DNA of 10,411 nt. It comes from an uncultured Clostridia bacterium. GTDB lineage: Bacteria > Bacillota > Clostridia > UBA1381. This document shows, piece after piece, positions 1-6,041 of the stretch; positions within the stretch are counted from its first letter, which is position 1; every line of letters starts with the position of its first letter. Under the pieces are notes generated by a model that had not been told where the DNA came from, made no database searches, and was given only the letters and a program-made list of their open reading frames with translations. Location: contig CAKSGG010000119.1 in the NCBI GenBank assembly GCA_934454215.1, forward strand, positions 1-10,411, in the 5' to 3' direction. The position numbers and the translations under genes are program-made.

Positions 1-70
1 CGACGGAATACACCCGACGGTCAGGGGACATAAGATAATTGCCGATGAATGGATAAAGTATTCGCTTTAA
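1..70 (+). CDS. SGNH/GDSL-type hydrolase, 3' end only
   Basis: Only the last 22 codons are present (reading frame from base 2, TAA at 68-70). They contain D-G-I-H-P followed by R-G-H-K-I-I-A-D-E-W. This is the family's block V: the Asp and His of the D-x-x-H-P motif complete the Ser-Asp-His catalytic triad of SGNH esterases and acetylesterases. Next to glycosidase genes such enzymes commonly remove acetyl groups from glycans, which is inference here because the body of the gene is outside the window. The frame closes just before an AAGGAG ribosome binding site at 71-76, so the protein was probably co-transcribed with the damaged GH32-like gene that follows. Confidence 0.72.
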   Translation, partial: DGIHPTVRGHKIIADEWIKYSL

Positions 71-369
71 AAGGAGTGCGAAAGTATCATTAAACAGAAT
101 ATTACAGGATGATTGGGATAAGAGAGAATGTTTGTTCAATAAGCGAGACGGCGATTCTTTTGTTCCGGTTATTACGGTATGCCTTTCGTTCAAATCGAAA
201 CACAAAGAATGGAATGAAATGAGACTTAGCTTGCCGCTGAAGCTTTACGACATTACGGAAAAAGAATTGTGGATTATTTGCACCAAAGCGCATTTTCACC
301 TTGCTTATGACGGTAAAATTATTAATGAAAACTTGATTTACGGGGAACCGGCAAAACCGACAGGCAACA

Positions 370-383
370 ATATATATATATAT
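370..383. repeat. (AT)7 dinucleotide tract at a frameshift
   Basis: Seven AT units sit where the GH32b reading frame changes from the frame of 132-383 to the frame of 385-657. Just after it, the residues D-K-K-A-V-K-E-I-T-F-S-N resume the protein in the new frame. A change in the number of two-base units explains the shift. Such tracts are prone to slippage and also to sequencing error. Confidence 0.75.
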
Positions 384-646
384 TGATAAAAAAGCTGTAA
401 AAGAAATTACGTTTTCCAATGAATTTGAAGCTTTAAGATGCTTTTCGGAGCATAATACAATAAACGGAAAACCAATATGCTACACTCCGTTTGGACATAA
501 TACATTTATAGATGATGTTATGAATTTTTACCACGATGGCGTATATCATTTGATGTATATGTCCGACAGGCATCATCACGGAAATCGCTGGGGGTTCGGA
601 GCACATCATTTTGAACATATGATCACAAGGGATTTTGTGAATTGGG

Positions 647-653
647 AAGGGGG
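647..653 (+). promoter_or_regulatory. Putative ribosome binding site of dgoK (copy 1), made of GH32b sequence
   Basis: AAGGGGG lies 10 nt upstream of the ATG at 664. It is only a weak Shine-Dalgarno match. It belongs to the GH32b codons for W-E-G, not to a dgoK leader. The five-G run also carries the one-base insertion that ends the GH32b frame at TGA 655-657, 6 nt before the ATG, which would suit termination-reinitiation. The same arrangement recurs at 6016-6022 in copy 2. Confidence 0.4.
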
Positions 654-663
654 TTGAGCCTAT

Positions 664-1629
664 ATGGGATATAACCGGAAAAGATATATAACGATAGACG
701 GTGGTACAACAAATACAAGGATAAGGCTTATAGAAAACGGCACAGCGGTGGATGAGATAAAGATAAAAGCAGGGGCAGGGAACAGAAACAGCAGACTTCT
801 TGCCGAAGCGATAAAATCGGGAATTGACGGTATTATGAAAAAGTCAAAGCTGACCGAAGCCGATATAACAGCAATTCTTGCTGCGGGTATGATAACCTCT
901 GAGTTCGGAATATACTGCGTTCCTCATATATGTGTACCTGCCGGGGTGACTGAATTAAATAACGGAATAAAAAGCGTTGTGATAAAAGATATAACCGATA
1001 TGCCGATAAACTTTATACCCGGAGTTAAAAAACAAGGGGAGACATTGGAACAAAATGATATGATGAGAGGCGAGGAGTGCGAATTTTTCGGAATTTCAAA
1101 GCTTCTTAATGCAGAAAACGGTTCGCTTGTTGTGTTGCCCGGCTCACATACGAAAATTGTTGTTTCGGACACCGACGGCAGAATTTCCGATTTTTCAACA
1201 TCTCTTTCGGGGGAGATGATTTCCGCAATTTCGGGCGGAACCATATTAAACGATGCAATAAATTTGGATATTGACGAATATGATAAGGAATTTTTGAAAA
1301 AAGGCTTTGAGTATTGCATAAAAAACGGACTTAATGAGGCTCTTTTTAAGGTAAGAACACTTAAAAATTTGCTGGGAGCCGACGAAAAGAATTGCTACAG
1401 TTTCTTTATAGGGGCGGTTTTATGCGCAGATGTGAAGAAAATTTCGGAACGCCCCGAAAAGAATGTGTATGTTGGCGGAAAAAAACAGATTAAGGATGCA
1501 TTTTTTGAGCTTTTAACGGAGTTTACGGATAAAACTGTTGTCAGTGTATCGGAAAGTGATGTTGATATGTCGGTGTCACTCGGAATTATAAGTATTTATG
1601 AAAAAAACGGCCGGAGGTGCGGAGGATGA
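664..1629 (+). CDS. dgoK: 2-dehydro-3-deoxygalactonokinase (copy 1)
   Basis: This 321-residue protein has the DgoK-family length and motifs in order: I-D-G-G-T-T-N-T-R (residues 11-19, ATP phosphate loop of the ASKHA fold), A-A-G-M-I-T-S (73-79), N-D-M-M-R-G-E-E (131-138), L-P-G-S-H-T-K (158-164) and S-L-S-G-E-M (180-185). The family phosphorylates 2-keto-3-deoxygalactonate with ATP in the cytoplasm, giving the 6-phosphate that is cleaved by the aldolase encoded next (De Ley-Doudoroff type pathway). Substrate preference between galactonate- and gluconate-derived acids cannot be read from sequence. The TGA at 1627-1629 overlaps the aldolase ATG at 1626. The first residues are odd: the ATG and the next few bases come from the GH32b remnant, so the native start was probably lost and replaced. 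The partner aldolase in this copy is truncated. Confidence 0.88.
   Translation: MGYNRKRYITIDGGTTNTRIRLIENGTAVDEIKIKAGAGNRNSRLLAEAIKSGIDGIMKKSKLTEADITAILAAGMITSEFGIYCVPHICVPAGVTELNNGIKSVVIKDITDMPINFIPGVKKQGETLEQNDMMRGEECEFFGISKLLNAENGSLVVLPGSHTKIVVSDTDGRISDFSTSLSGEMISAISGGTILNDAINLDIDEYDKEFLKKGFEYCIKNGLNEALFKVRTLKNLLGADEKNCYSFFIGAVLCADVKKISERPEKNVYVGGKKQIKDAFFELLTEFTDKTVVSVSESDVDMSVSLGIISIYEKNGRRCGG
1613..1617 (+). promoter_or_regulatory. Ribosome binding site of the truncated aldolase gene; decides its start
   Basis: GGAGG lies 8 nt before the ATG at 1626. The upstream in-frame GTG at 1617 overlaps this motif and so cannot be the start. The second GGAGG at 1621-1625 abuts the ATG and is too close to serve it. 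The ATGA overlap with the dgoK stop indicates translational coupling. Confidence 0.75.
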
Positions 1630-1808
1630 GCAGAGAGAAAATAATAAGCGGTATACAGGATGAAAAAGTTATTTCAATTATAAGGGGCGCAAACAAAAAT
1701 AATATCGGCGATGTTATTCAGGCGCTTTATGACGGCGGAATAAGGTTTGCGGAAATAACCTTTGACCAAAGCGGAAAGGTAAGTGACTATGAAACAGCGG
1801 CAATGTAA
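1626..1808 (+). pseudogene. KDPG/KDPGal aldolase, truncated copy
   Basis: The first 60 codons match the complete aldolase gene at 6995-7654 exactly, up to Met60 at 1803-1805. The repeat ends there and a TAA (1806-1808) follows in the foreign sequence. The fragment keeps the I-I-R (residues 18-20) and A-E-I-T-F (42-46, general acid/base Glu43) segments. It lacks the Schiff-base lysine, the P-G-A-F-T-P-S-E loop and most of the barrel, so it is not functional. It still carries the ATGA coupling to dgoK, so a short peptide may be made. Confidence 0.9.
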
Positions 1809-1926
1809 ACTGGTTGTAAAACAAACATTTTCGCATAATGAACCGAATTTTAAAATAACGGAAAACAAAATTGATGTCACACTTGATGGAAAAAGTGCAA
1901 TTTGGTTTGAACTTGAAAATTTATAA
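1806..1926 (+). pseudogene. Orphan 3' end of an unidentified gene
   Basis: A reading frame running through the junction (codon TGT at 1804-1806) gives about 40 codons ending at TAA 1924-1926, with residues such as V-V-K-Q-T-F-S-H-N-E-P and D-V-T-L-D-G-K-S-A-I-W-F-E-L-E. The alternating polar/hydrophobic pattern suggests the last strands of a beta-sandwich domain, as at the C-terminus of many glycosidases. It has no start codon, begins exactly where the repeat ends, and is followed after 28 bases by the next gene, as a real gene end would be. I do not recognise the family. One possibility is the missing C-terminus of the GH38 gene whose 5' part lies at the other end of the same unique block. 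Confidence 0.5.
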
Positions 1927-1954
1927 TTGTTATTAATACTGTGGGTGATAATAA

Positions 1955-3955
1955 ATGATAAAGAGATGTATTGAGGCATATAGCTTTGAACAAATGGATT
2001 TTAGGAATATTTTGGATTTTGAATATCCAAAGGATGGATTTGTAATAAAGTTAAGGCTTAAAAACCATCCAAATAAAAATGTAATTCTGGCAGAGGCATA
2101 CGATTGTATAAGAATAACACAAAGACTCTTGAAACCGGTGGATAAAGCAAGTTTAACTTACTATGAGAAAGGCGAATGTTATTTTCAAAAGACAGATGTA
2201 AACGGTTGTGTGCCGGTTGTTGAGGTTGAAATAAACCTGTTCAGCGAAGATCATCCTGACTGGAAAACAATGAAATTGGGTGTAAATTCGCTTATGTATG
2301 ACATAACTGAAAAAGATTTGTATATAGTTTATGATACGGTTAATTTCAGATTAGTTTATGATGGAGTTGTCATTAATAATAATCTGCCTTTCGGAACACT
2401 AAAAAAACCGAATTGTACAGCTATGACGGTAAACGAAGAATATTTTTCGAATATAGCATTTTCGGATAATATCGTAAAGGCGAAATATTACAGAAAAACC
2501 GAAACGCTTGATAAAAAGCTTAACTATTATACCCCGTACGGTCATAACACATTTATCGGTGATGTGGTAAATTTCTATCATAACGGAGTCTATCATCTTT
2601 TGTATATGCCGGACAGACATCATCATGCAAACAGATGGGGTGGGGGCGGTCATCATTTTGAACATATGATAACGCGCGATTTTATTAATTGGGAGGATGT
2701 CGGACCGATTTGGGATATAATCGAGCAATGGCAGTCAACAGGAACGGGAACGATGTTTTTCCATAAAGGAAAATATTATATAGCATACGGATTGCATACC
2801 GACCGAACCATATCTGATGACAAGGTTTGCAGCAAGGAAATGAAGGAATATGCCGAGAAAAACGGCGAAACAAAGGTAGTCACCTATGATGAACTGAAAA
2901 AAAGAGGAATGTATCCGAGCGGTGCGAATTACTCGGTGAGTGATGACGGTATCCATTTTAAATGCGGCGAAAAGGTATTCAGTGCATGCGAAAATCCAAG
3001 CATATATTCAAATGGGGACGAGCTTGTTATGTATGCGGGTTACGGTGATTGTTCCGCGTGGAGTTCGCGGGGAATTGATAAGCCATGGAAACTATTAAAA
3101 GAGTTGAAGTTTGAGTGCTTTGAAGAGTCGGCTATGCGAAACTCGTCGGAGTGTCCGTCGTTTTTTGAATGGAATGGATATAAATACCTCATAATGGGTG
3201 TTACAGGCTTTTGGAGAACGGAAAAAAACAGCGATGAATACATAGAGTATGCATCAAAAGGTCTTGATGTATACGAGGGCTTATCCGTTCCGATGGCGGC
3301 GAAGACGGATGACAACAGGGTTATACTTGCAGGCTGGATAGGCGGTATGGGTTGGGGGTCTATGGTAGTACACCGTGAGCTTATTCAATATGAAAACGGA
3401 GATCTCGGGATGAAATGGCTGCCGGAGTTGTTCCCCGAAATTAAGAAAATTGAAATAAACAAGAATAAAGACGGGATAATTGCAATAAAAGAGAAATGCT
3501 CATACTACTTTGAGTCAGAGATTGACCCAAGCGGCAATCAAACGGCAAAAATTCGGTTTGATAATAACAAAGGTGATGTATGTGAGTTACAAATGGATTT
3601 TGAAAAGAAAACAGCGCAGTACGGAAGCTGTGCCGAAAATGGTATAGAGGAAGATATTCTGCCTATGTATAAGGCAATAAAGACGGTTGAACAGACAAAA
3701 TTCGGATTTGATATTGCACCCGAAACATTGCCCCACCGCTGCGGTGACTTTGCAATTGCACATGTGAGATACCCCGAAAAGCCGTTTAAAGTAAGAGTGC
3801 TGATTTACTATTCAGATAAATGCGACTGCACAATAATCGATACAGAGATAGCCGGAACAAGAACACTTTTAACAAACAGAAAAGGATTTGTGACGAAGAC
3901 AATTTCTGTCGGTGACGATATAAAAAATGTTGGACTGTTTAAGGCAAGACTTTAA
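1955..3955 (+). CDS. GH32-like beta-fructosidase-family glycoside hydrolase
   Basis: This 666-residue protein starts at an ATG 6 nt after GGGTGA (1943-1948). Residues 1 to about 190 form an N-terminal beta-rich domain; about 191-500 fit a five-bladed propeller; about 500-666 fit a C-terminal beta-sandwich. Within the propeller, Y-G-H-N-T-F-I-G-D-V-V-N-F-Y-H-N-G-V-Y-H-L takes the place of the classical W-M-N-D-P-N-G block, with Asp203 as candidate nucleophile. R-H-H-H-A-N-R-W-G and H-M-I-T-R-D-F-I-N-W follow, as in the GH32 clade that reads GD-x-x-x-FYH-x-G. S-E-C-P (398-401) supplies candidate acid/base Glu399. E-N-P (346-348) stands where R-D-P is usual. V-H-R-E-L (472-476) is a typical late GH32 block. 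No signal peptide is visible, so it may act in the cytoplasm on imported oligosaccharides. The true substrate is unknown. The kinase gene begins 24 bases after its stop. Confidence 0.82.
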   Translation: MIKRCIEAYSFEQMDFRNILDFEYPKDGFVIKLRLKNHPNKNVILAEAYDCIRITQRLLKPVDKASLTYYEKGECYFQKTDVNGCVPVVEVEINLFSEDHPDWKTMKLGVNSLMYDITEKDLYIVYDTVNFRLVYDGVVINNNLPFGTLKKPNCTAMTVNEEYFSNIAFSDNIVKAKYYRKTETLDKKLNYYTPYGHNTFIGDVVNFYHNGVYHLLYMPDRHHHANRWGGGGHHFEHMITRDFINWEDVGPIWDIIEQWQSTGTGTMFFHKGKYYIAYGLHTDRTISDDKVCSKEMKEYAEKNGETKVVTYDELKKRGMYPSGANYSVSDDGIHFKCGEKVFSACENPSIYSNGDELVMYAGYGDCSAWSSRGIDKPWKLLKELKFECFEESAMRNSSECPSFFEWNGYKYLIMGVTGFWRTEKNSDEYIEYASKGLDVYEGLSVPMAAKTDDNRVILAGWIGGMGWGSMVVHRELIQYENGDLGMKWLPELFPEIKKIEINKNKDGIIAIKEKCSYYFESEIDPSGNQTAKIRFDNNKGDVCELQMDFEKKTAQYGSCAENGIEEDILPMYKAIKTVEQTKFGFDIAPETLPHRCGDFAIAHVRYPEKPFKVRVLIYYSDKCDCTIIDTEIAGTRTLLTNRKGFVTKTISVGDDIKNVGLFKARL

Positions 3956-3965
3956 GCTTAAAATG

Positions 3966-3973
3966 AAAGGGAG
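3966..3973 (+). promoter_or_regulatory. Ribosome binding site of the FGGY kinase; decides its start
   Basis: AAAGGGAG ends 6 nt before the ATG at 3980. The upstream in-frame TTG at 3974 directly abuts the motif, so it is not a credible start. Starting at 3980 also gives the normal family beginning M-K-A-I-G-I-D-I-G-T-T. Confidence 0.8.
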
Positions 3974-3979
3974 TTGTAT

Positions 3980-5266
3980 ATGAAGGCAATAGGGATTGAT
4001 ATTGGAACAACCAGCGTGTGTGGGGTACTGCTTGATTCTGATACAGGTTGTGTGAAGAAATCGATTACCAAAAACAGCAACGCATTTATTTTGGGCTGTG
4101 CCGAGTGGGAGAAAATCCAATCGGTCGATAAAATTATGATAATTGCAGCGGATGTTCTTAAAAACCTTATTAATGGTAATGATGACGTAGGAGTTATCGG
4201 TGTTACCGGACAGATGCACGGAATCGTTTATACCGATGAAAGCGGAAATGCAGCAAGTCCGCTTTATACTTGGCAGGACGGGCGGGGTAATCTGCCATAT
4301 AAAGGTACAACATATGCGAAATATTTAGACAGCTTTTCAGGATATGGCAATGTGACGGATTTTTACAATACCGAAAACGGAATAAAACCGAGAAATGCCG
4401 TAAGCTATTGCACAGTTCCCGACTATTTTGTAATGAAAATATGTGGGCTGAAGCAACCAATTTTACATTTGAGTAATGCAGCAAGTTTAGGCCGCTATGA
4501 CTTGAAAAACAATAAATTTAATTATAATTATACAGCGAAGGTTACATCGGATTACCGCATTGCAGGTCAATATGGTAAAATACCTGTCAGTATTGCAGTA
4601 GGTGATAATCAGGCAAGCATTTTTTCGGCGCTTGCTGATGAAAATGATGTTTTAGTGAATATAGGAACGGGAAGTCAGATTTCGGTTGTTTCTAATAAGA
4701 TATTAAATAGCTCAGATATAGAAACAAGACCTTATTTTGACGAAAAATATCTTCTTGTCGGAGCAGCACTTTGTGGCGGCAGGGCTTATTCGGTGCTTAA
4801 AAGCTTTTATTCAGATGTGCTTGGATATGCGGGAAAACTTAGTGATGATGAAGTTTACAGAATCATGAATGAAATGCTTGAAAAGGCAAAAAAGAGTTCT
4901 CTTACCGTTGATACACGCTTTGCCGGAACAAGGCTCAATGCAAATGTAACGGGAAACATTTCTGGAATAACAACTGAGAATTTTACGCCGTCCGCGCTTA
5001 CATACGCTGTCCTCAGCGGTATGGCAGATGAACTTTTGGATATGTACAAGCAAATGAATGTCAGCAAAAGCGGAATTGTCGGCTCAGGTAACGGAATACG
5101 GAAAAACAAAACGCTTGTTAAAATCTTTGAAGAAAAGCTCGGCGCAAAGATGAAGATTCCTAAACACATTGAAGAAGCTGCTGTTGGGGCGGCGATGTTC
5201 GGGATGGTGGCGTGCGGGAAGGTAAAAAATGCCGAAGATGCACAAAGAATTATTTCCTACGAATAG
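3980..5266 (+). CDS. FGGY-family carbohydrate kinase, sedoheptulokinase-like
   Basis: This 428-residue cytoplasmic kinase transfers phosphate from ATP to a free sugar. Motifs in order: I-D-I-G-T-T-S (residues 6-12, phosphate loop), V-T-G-Q-M-H-G (75-81), T-W-Q-D-G-R-G (97-103), G-D-N-Q-A-S (208-213, catalytic-base Asp209 typical of FGGY kinases), N-I-G-T-G-S-Q-I-S (227-235), then a late G-S-G-N-G adenine-binding loop and an E-E-A-A-V-G-A-A block. The VTGQMHG plus TWQDGRG combination is closest in my memory to sedoheptulokinases, rather than to xylulokinases or glycerol kinases. It is slightly shorter than the usual 450-500 residues but has both halves of the fold. Its place 24 bases behind a GH32-like gene suggests that it phosphorylates the ketose released by that enzyme. 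A different ketose or a sugar alcohol remains possible. Confidence 0.82.
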   Translation: MKAIGIDIGTTSVCGVLLDSDTGCVKKSITKNSNAFILGCAEWEKIQSVDKIMIIAADVLKNLINGNDDVGVIGVTGQMHGIVYTDESGNAASPLYTWQDGRGNLPYKGTTYAKYLDSFSGYGNVTDFYNTENGIKPRNAVSYCTVPDYFVMKICGLKQPILHLSNAASLGRYDLKNNKFNYNYTAKVTSDYRIAGQYGKIPVSIAVGDNQASIFSALADENDVLVNIGTGSQISVVSNKILNSSDIETRPYFDEKYLLVGAALCGGRAYSVLKSFYSDVLGYAGKLSDDEVYRIMNEMLEKAKKSSLTVDTRFAGTRLNANVTGNISGITTENFTPSALTYAVLSGMADELLDMYKQMNVSKSGIVGSGNGIRKNKTLVKIFEEKLGAKMKIPKHIEEAAVGAAMFGMVACGKVKNAEDAQRIISYE

Positions 5267-5313
5267 ACTGACATGAGTTAATTTATATAGTGAAAATGAA
5301 AAGGATGAAGCTT

Positions 5314-5832
5314 ATGAAAAATGTATATTTATTATGTAATGCACACATAGATCCTATATAGCTGTGGAAGTGGCAGGAGGGGGCGGCAGAGGCGGTTTCA
5401 ACATTTCGCACAGCCGCAGATTTTTGTGAAGAATTTGACGGATTTGTATTCAATCACAACGAGGCTCTGCTGTATGAATGGATAGAAGAATATGAACCCG
5501 GATTGTTTGAACGCATACAAAAATTAGTTGCCAAAGGAAAATGGCACATTATGGGCGGATGGTATTTGCAGCCCGATTGCACTATGCTGTCGGGTGAGTC
5601 TTTTATTCGACAGATAGAATACGGAAGAAAGTATTTTAAAGAAAAGTTTGATAAAATTCCGACAACGGCAATAAACTTTGACCCGTTCGGACATACGAGA
5701 GGTCTTGTGCAAATACTTAAAAAGAGTGGATTTGATTCATATTTGTTTATGCGCCCGGAAACAGATAAGGGTGATTTTATTTGGCGCGGCTTTGACGGAA
5801 GCGAAATAATCGGTCACTGCATAATACAATAA
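5314..5832 (+). pseudogene. GH38 alpha-mannosidase, 5' fragment with internal TAG
   Basis: From the ATG at 5314 (AAGGA about 8 nt upstream) the frame reads C-N-A-H-I-D-P-I-stop-L-W-K-W-Q-E-G. GH38 enzymes have H-I-D-P-x-W-L-W here, so the TAG at 5359-5361 (codon 16) replaces the conserved Trp codon TGG by one G-to-A change. After it the frame stays open and clearly GH38: F-N-H-N-E-A-L-L-Y-E-W, G-G-W-Y-L-Q-P-D-C, and F-D-P-F-G-H-T-R-G-L-V-Q-I-L (with the nucleophile Asp of the DxFGH block). His11 and Asp13 are zinc ligands in the family. At 5819 the sequence runs into the repeat, and the frame closes at 5830-5832 with only about 170 of the usual 800-1,000 codons. The C-terminal zinc ligand and all beta domains are missing, so it is inactive even with readthrough. 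Confidence 0.88.
5359..5361 (+). other. Premature TAG replacing a conserved GH38 Trp codon
   Basis: The TAG lies between H-I-D-P-I and L-W-K-W-Q-E-G, where a Trp is nearly always found. The complete FGGY kinase gene just upstream ends with TAG at 5264-5266, so TAG acts as a normal stop in this genome. Recoding is unlikely; a TGG-to-TAG transition or a sequencing error is the simple reading. Confidence 0.75.
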
Positions 5833-6041
5833 ACGGAAAACCAATATGCTACACTCCGTTTGGACATAATACATTTATAGATGATGTTATGAATTTTTAC
5901 CACGATGGCGTATATCATTTGATGTATATGTCCGACAGGCATCATCACGGAAATCGCTGGGGGTTCGGAGCACATCATTTTGAACATATGATCACAAGGG
6001 ATTTTGTGAATTGGGAAGGGGGTTGAGCCTATATGGGATAT
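5819..6041 (+). pseudogene. GH32-like remnant, copy 2 (3' piece of GH32b)
   Basis: This is the part of GH32b that lies inside the repeat. It begins in mid-gene with H-N-T-I-N-G-K-P-I-C-Y-T-P-F-G-H-N-T-F and reaches the G-run stop at 6024-6026. Homology to the intact GH32-like gene continues to about 6041 and ends inside the first codons of dgoK. It carries the same extra G as copy 1, so that mutation and the junction with dgoK are older than the duplication. It has no start codon and no function as protein. Confidence 0.85.

Larger units (their letters stand above)
86..672 (+). pseudogene. GH32-like glycosidase remnant (GH32b), multiply broken
   Basis: This is a decayed paralogue of the intact GH32-like gene at 1955-3955. 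The frame at about 111-383 reads W-D-K-R-E-C-L-F-N-K-R-D and L-Y-D-I-T-E-K-E-L-W-I, aligning with residues about 70-145 of the intact protein. The frame at 385-657 reads T-P-F-G-H-N-T-F-I-D-D-V-M-N-F-Y-H-D-G and H-M-I-T-R-D-F-V-N-W-E, aligning with residues about 193-247. Visible lesions: the likely start at 86-88 is ATC, although bases 86-109 resemble the start of the intact gene and an AAGGAG lies 9 nt upstream; about 60 codons are missing near 100-111 and the frame changes there; the frame changes again at the (AT)7 tract 370-383; one extra G in the run 649-653 causes a stop at 655-657; homology ends at about 672, inside the first codons of dgoK. The active-site Glu region and everything after it are absent. 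It cannot make an enzyme. Confidence 0.85.
450..1805 (+). repeat. 1,356-bp direct repeat, copy 1
   Basis: This block recurs at 5819-7174 with a constant offset of 5,369 bases. Every block I compared by eye matched, and the encoded DgoK protein is identical in both copies. It carries the 3' part of the GH32b remnant, all of dgoK and the first 60 codons of the aldolase gene. Upstream, GH32b homology continues without a break across base 450, so the left side of this copy is the native one. On the right the aldolase frame is cut at 1805/1806 and joins unrelated coding sequence. Confidence 0.95.

Noticed and set aside
370..383. (AT)7 as an active phase-variation switch of GH32b
   Set aside because: Switching the tract could not restore the protein, since the start, N-terminus and entire 3' two-thirds of the gene are lost.
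924..1319. Minus-strand open frame of 131 codons inside dgoK (and its twin at 6293-6688)
   Set aside because: It lies entirely within a well-supported kinase gene, has no ribosome binding site in context and no recognisable motif; it is a shadow of the coding strand.
1931..1940. AT-rich TATTAATACT as a -10 promoter element before the GH32-like gene
   Set aside because: No matching -35 element is seen at the right spacing, the gap between genes is only 28 bases, and such AT-rich words are common here by chance.
5267..5313. Terminator between the FGGY kinase and the GH38 fragment
   Set aside because: No stem-loop followed by a T-run is visible in the 47-base gap, so readthrough is more likely.
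5359..5361. TAG as a sense codon (alternative code or special amino acid) in the GH38 gene
   Set aside because: The intact kinase gene just upstream ends with TAG, the affected residue is a conserved Trp reachable by one base change, and the gene is truncated anyway.
5800..6026. GH38-GH32 fusion protein across the repeat edge
   Set aside because: The GH38 frame enters the repeat in a different frame from GH32b and stops at 5830-5832, so no fusion is encoded.
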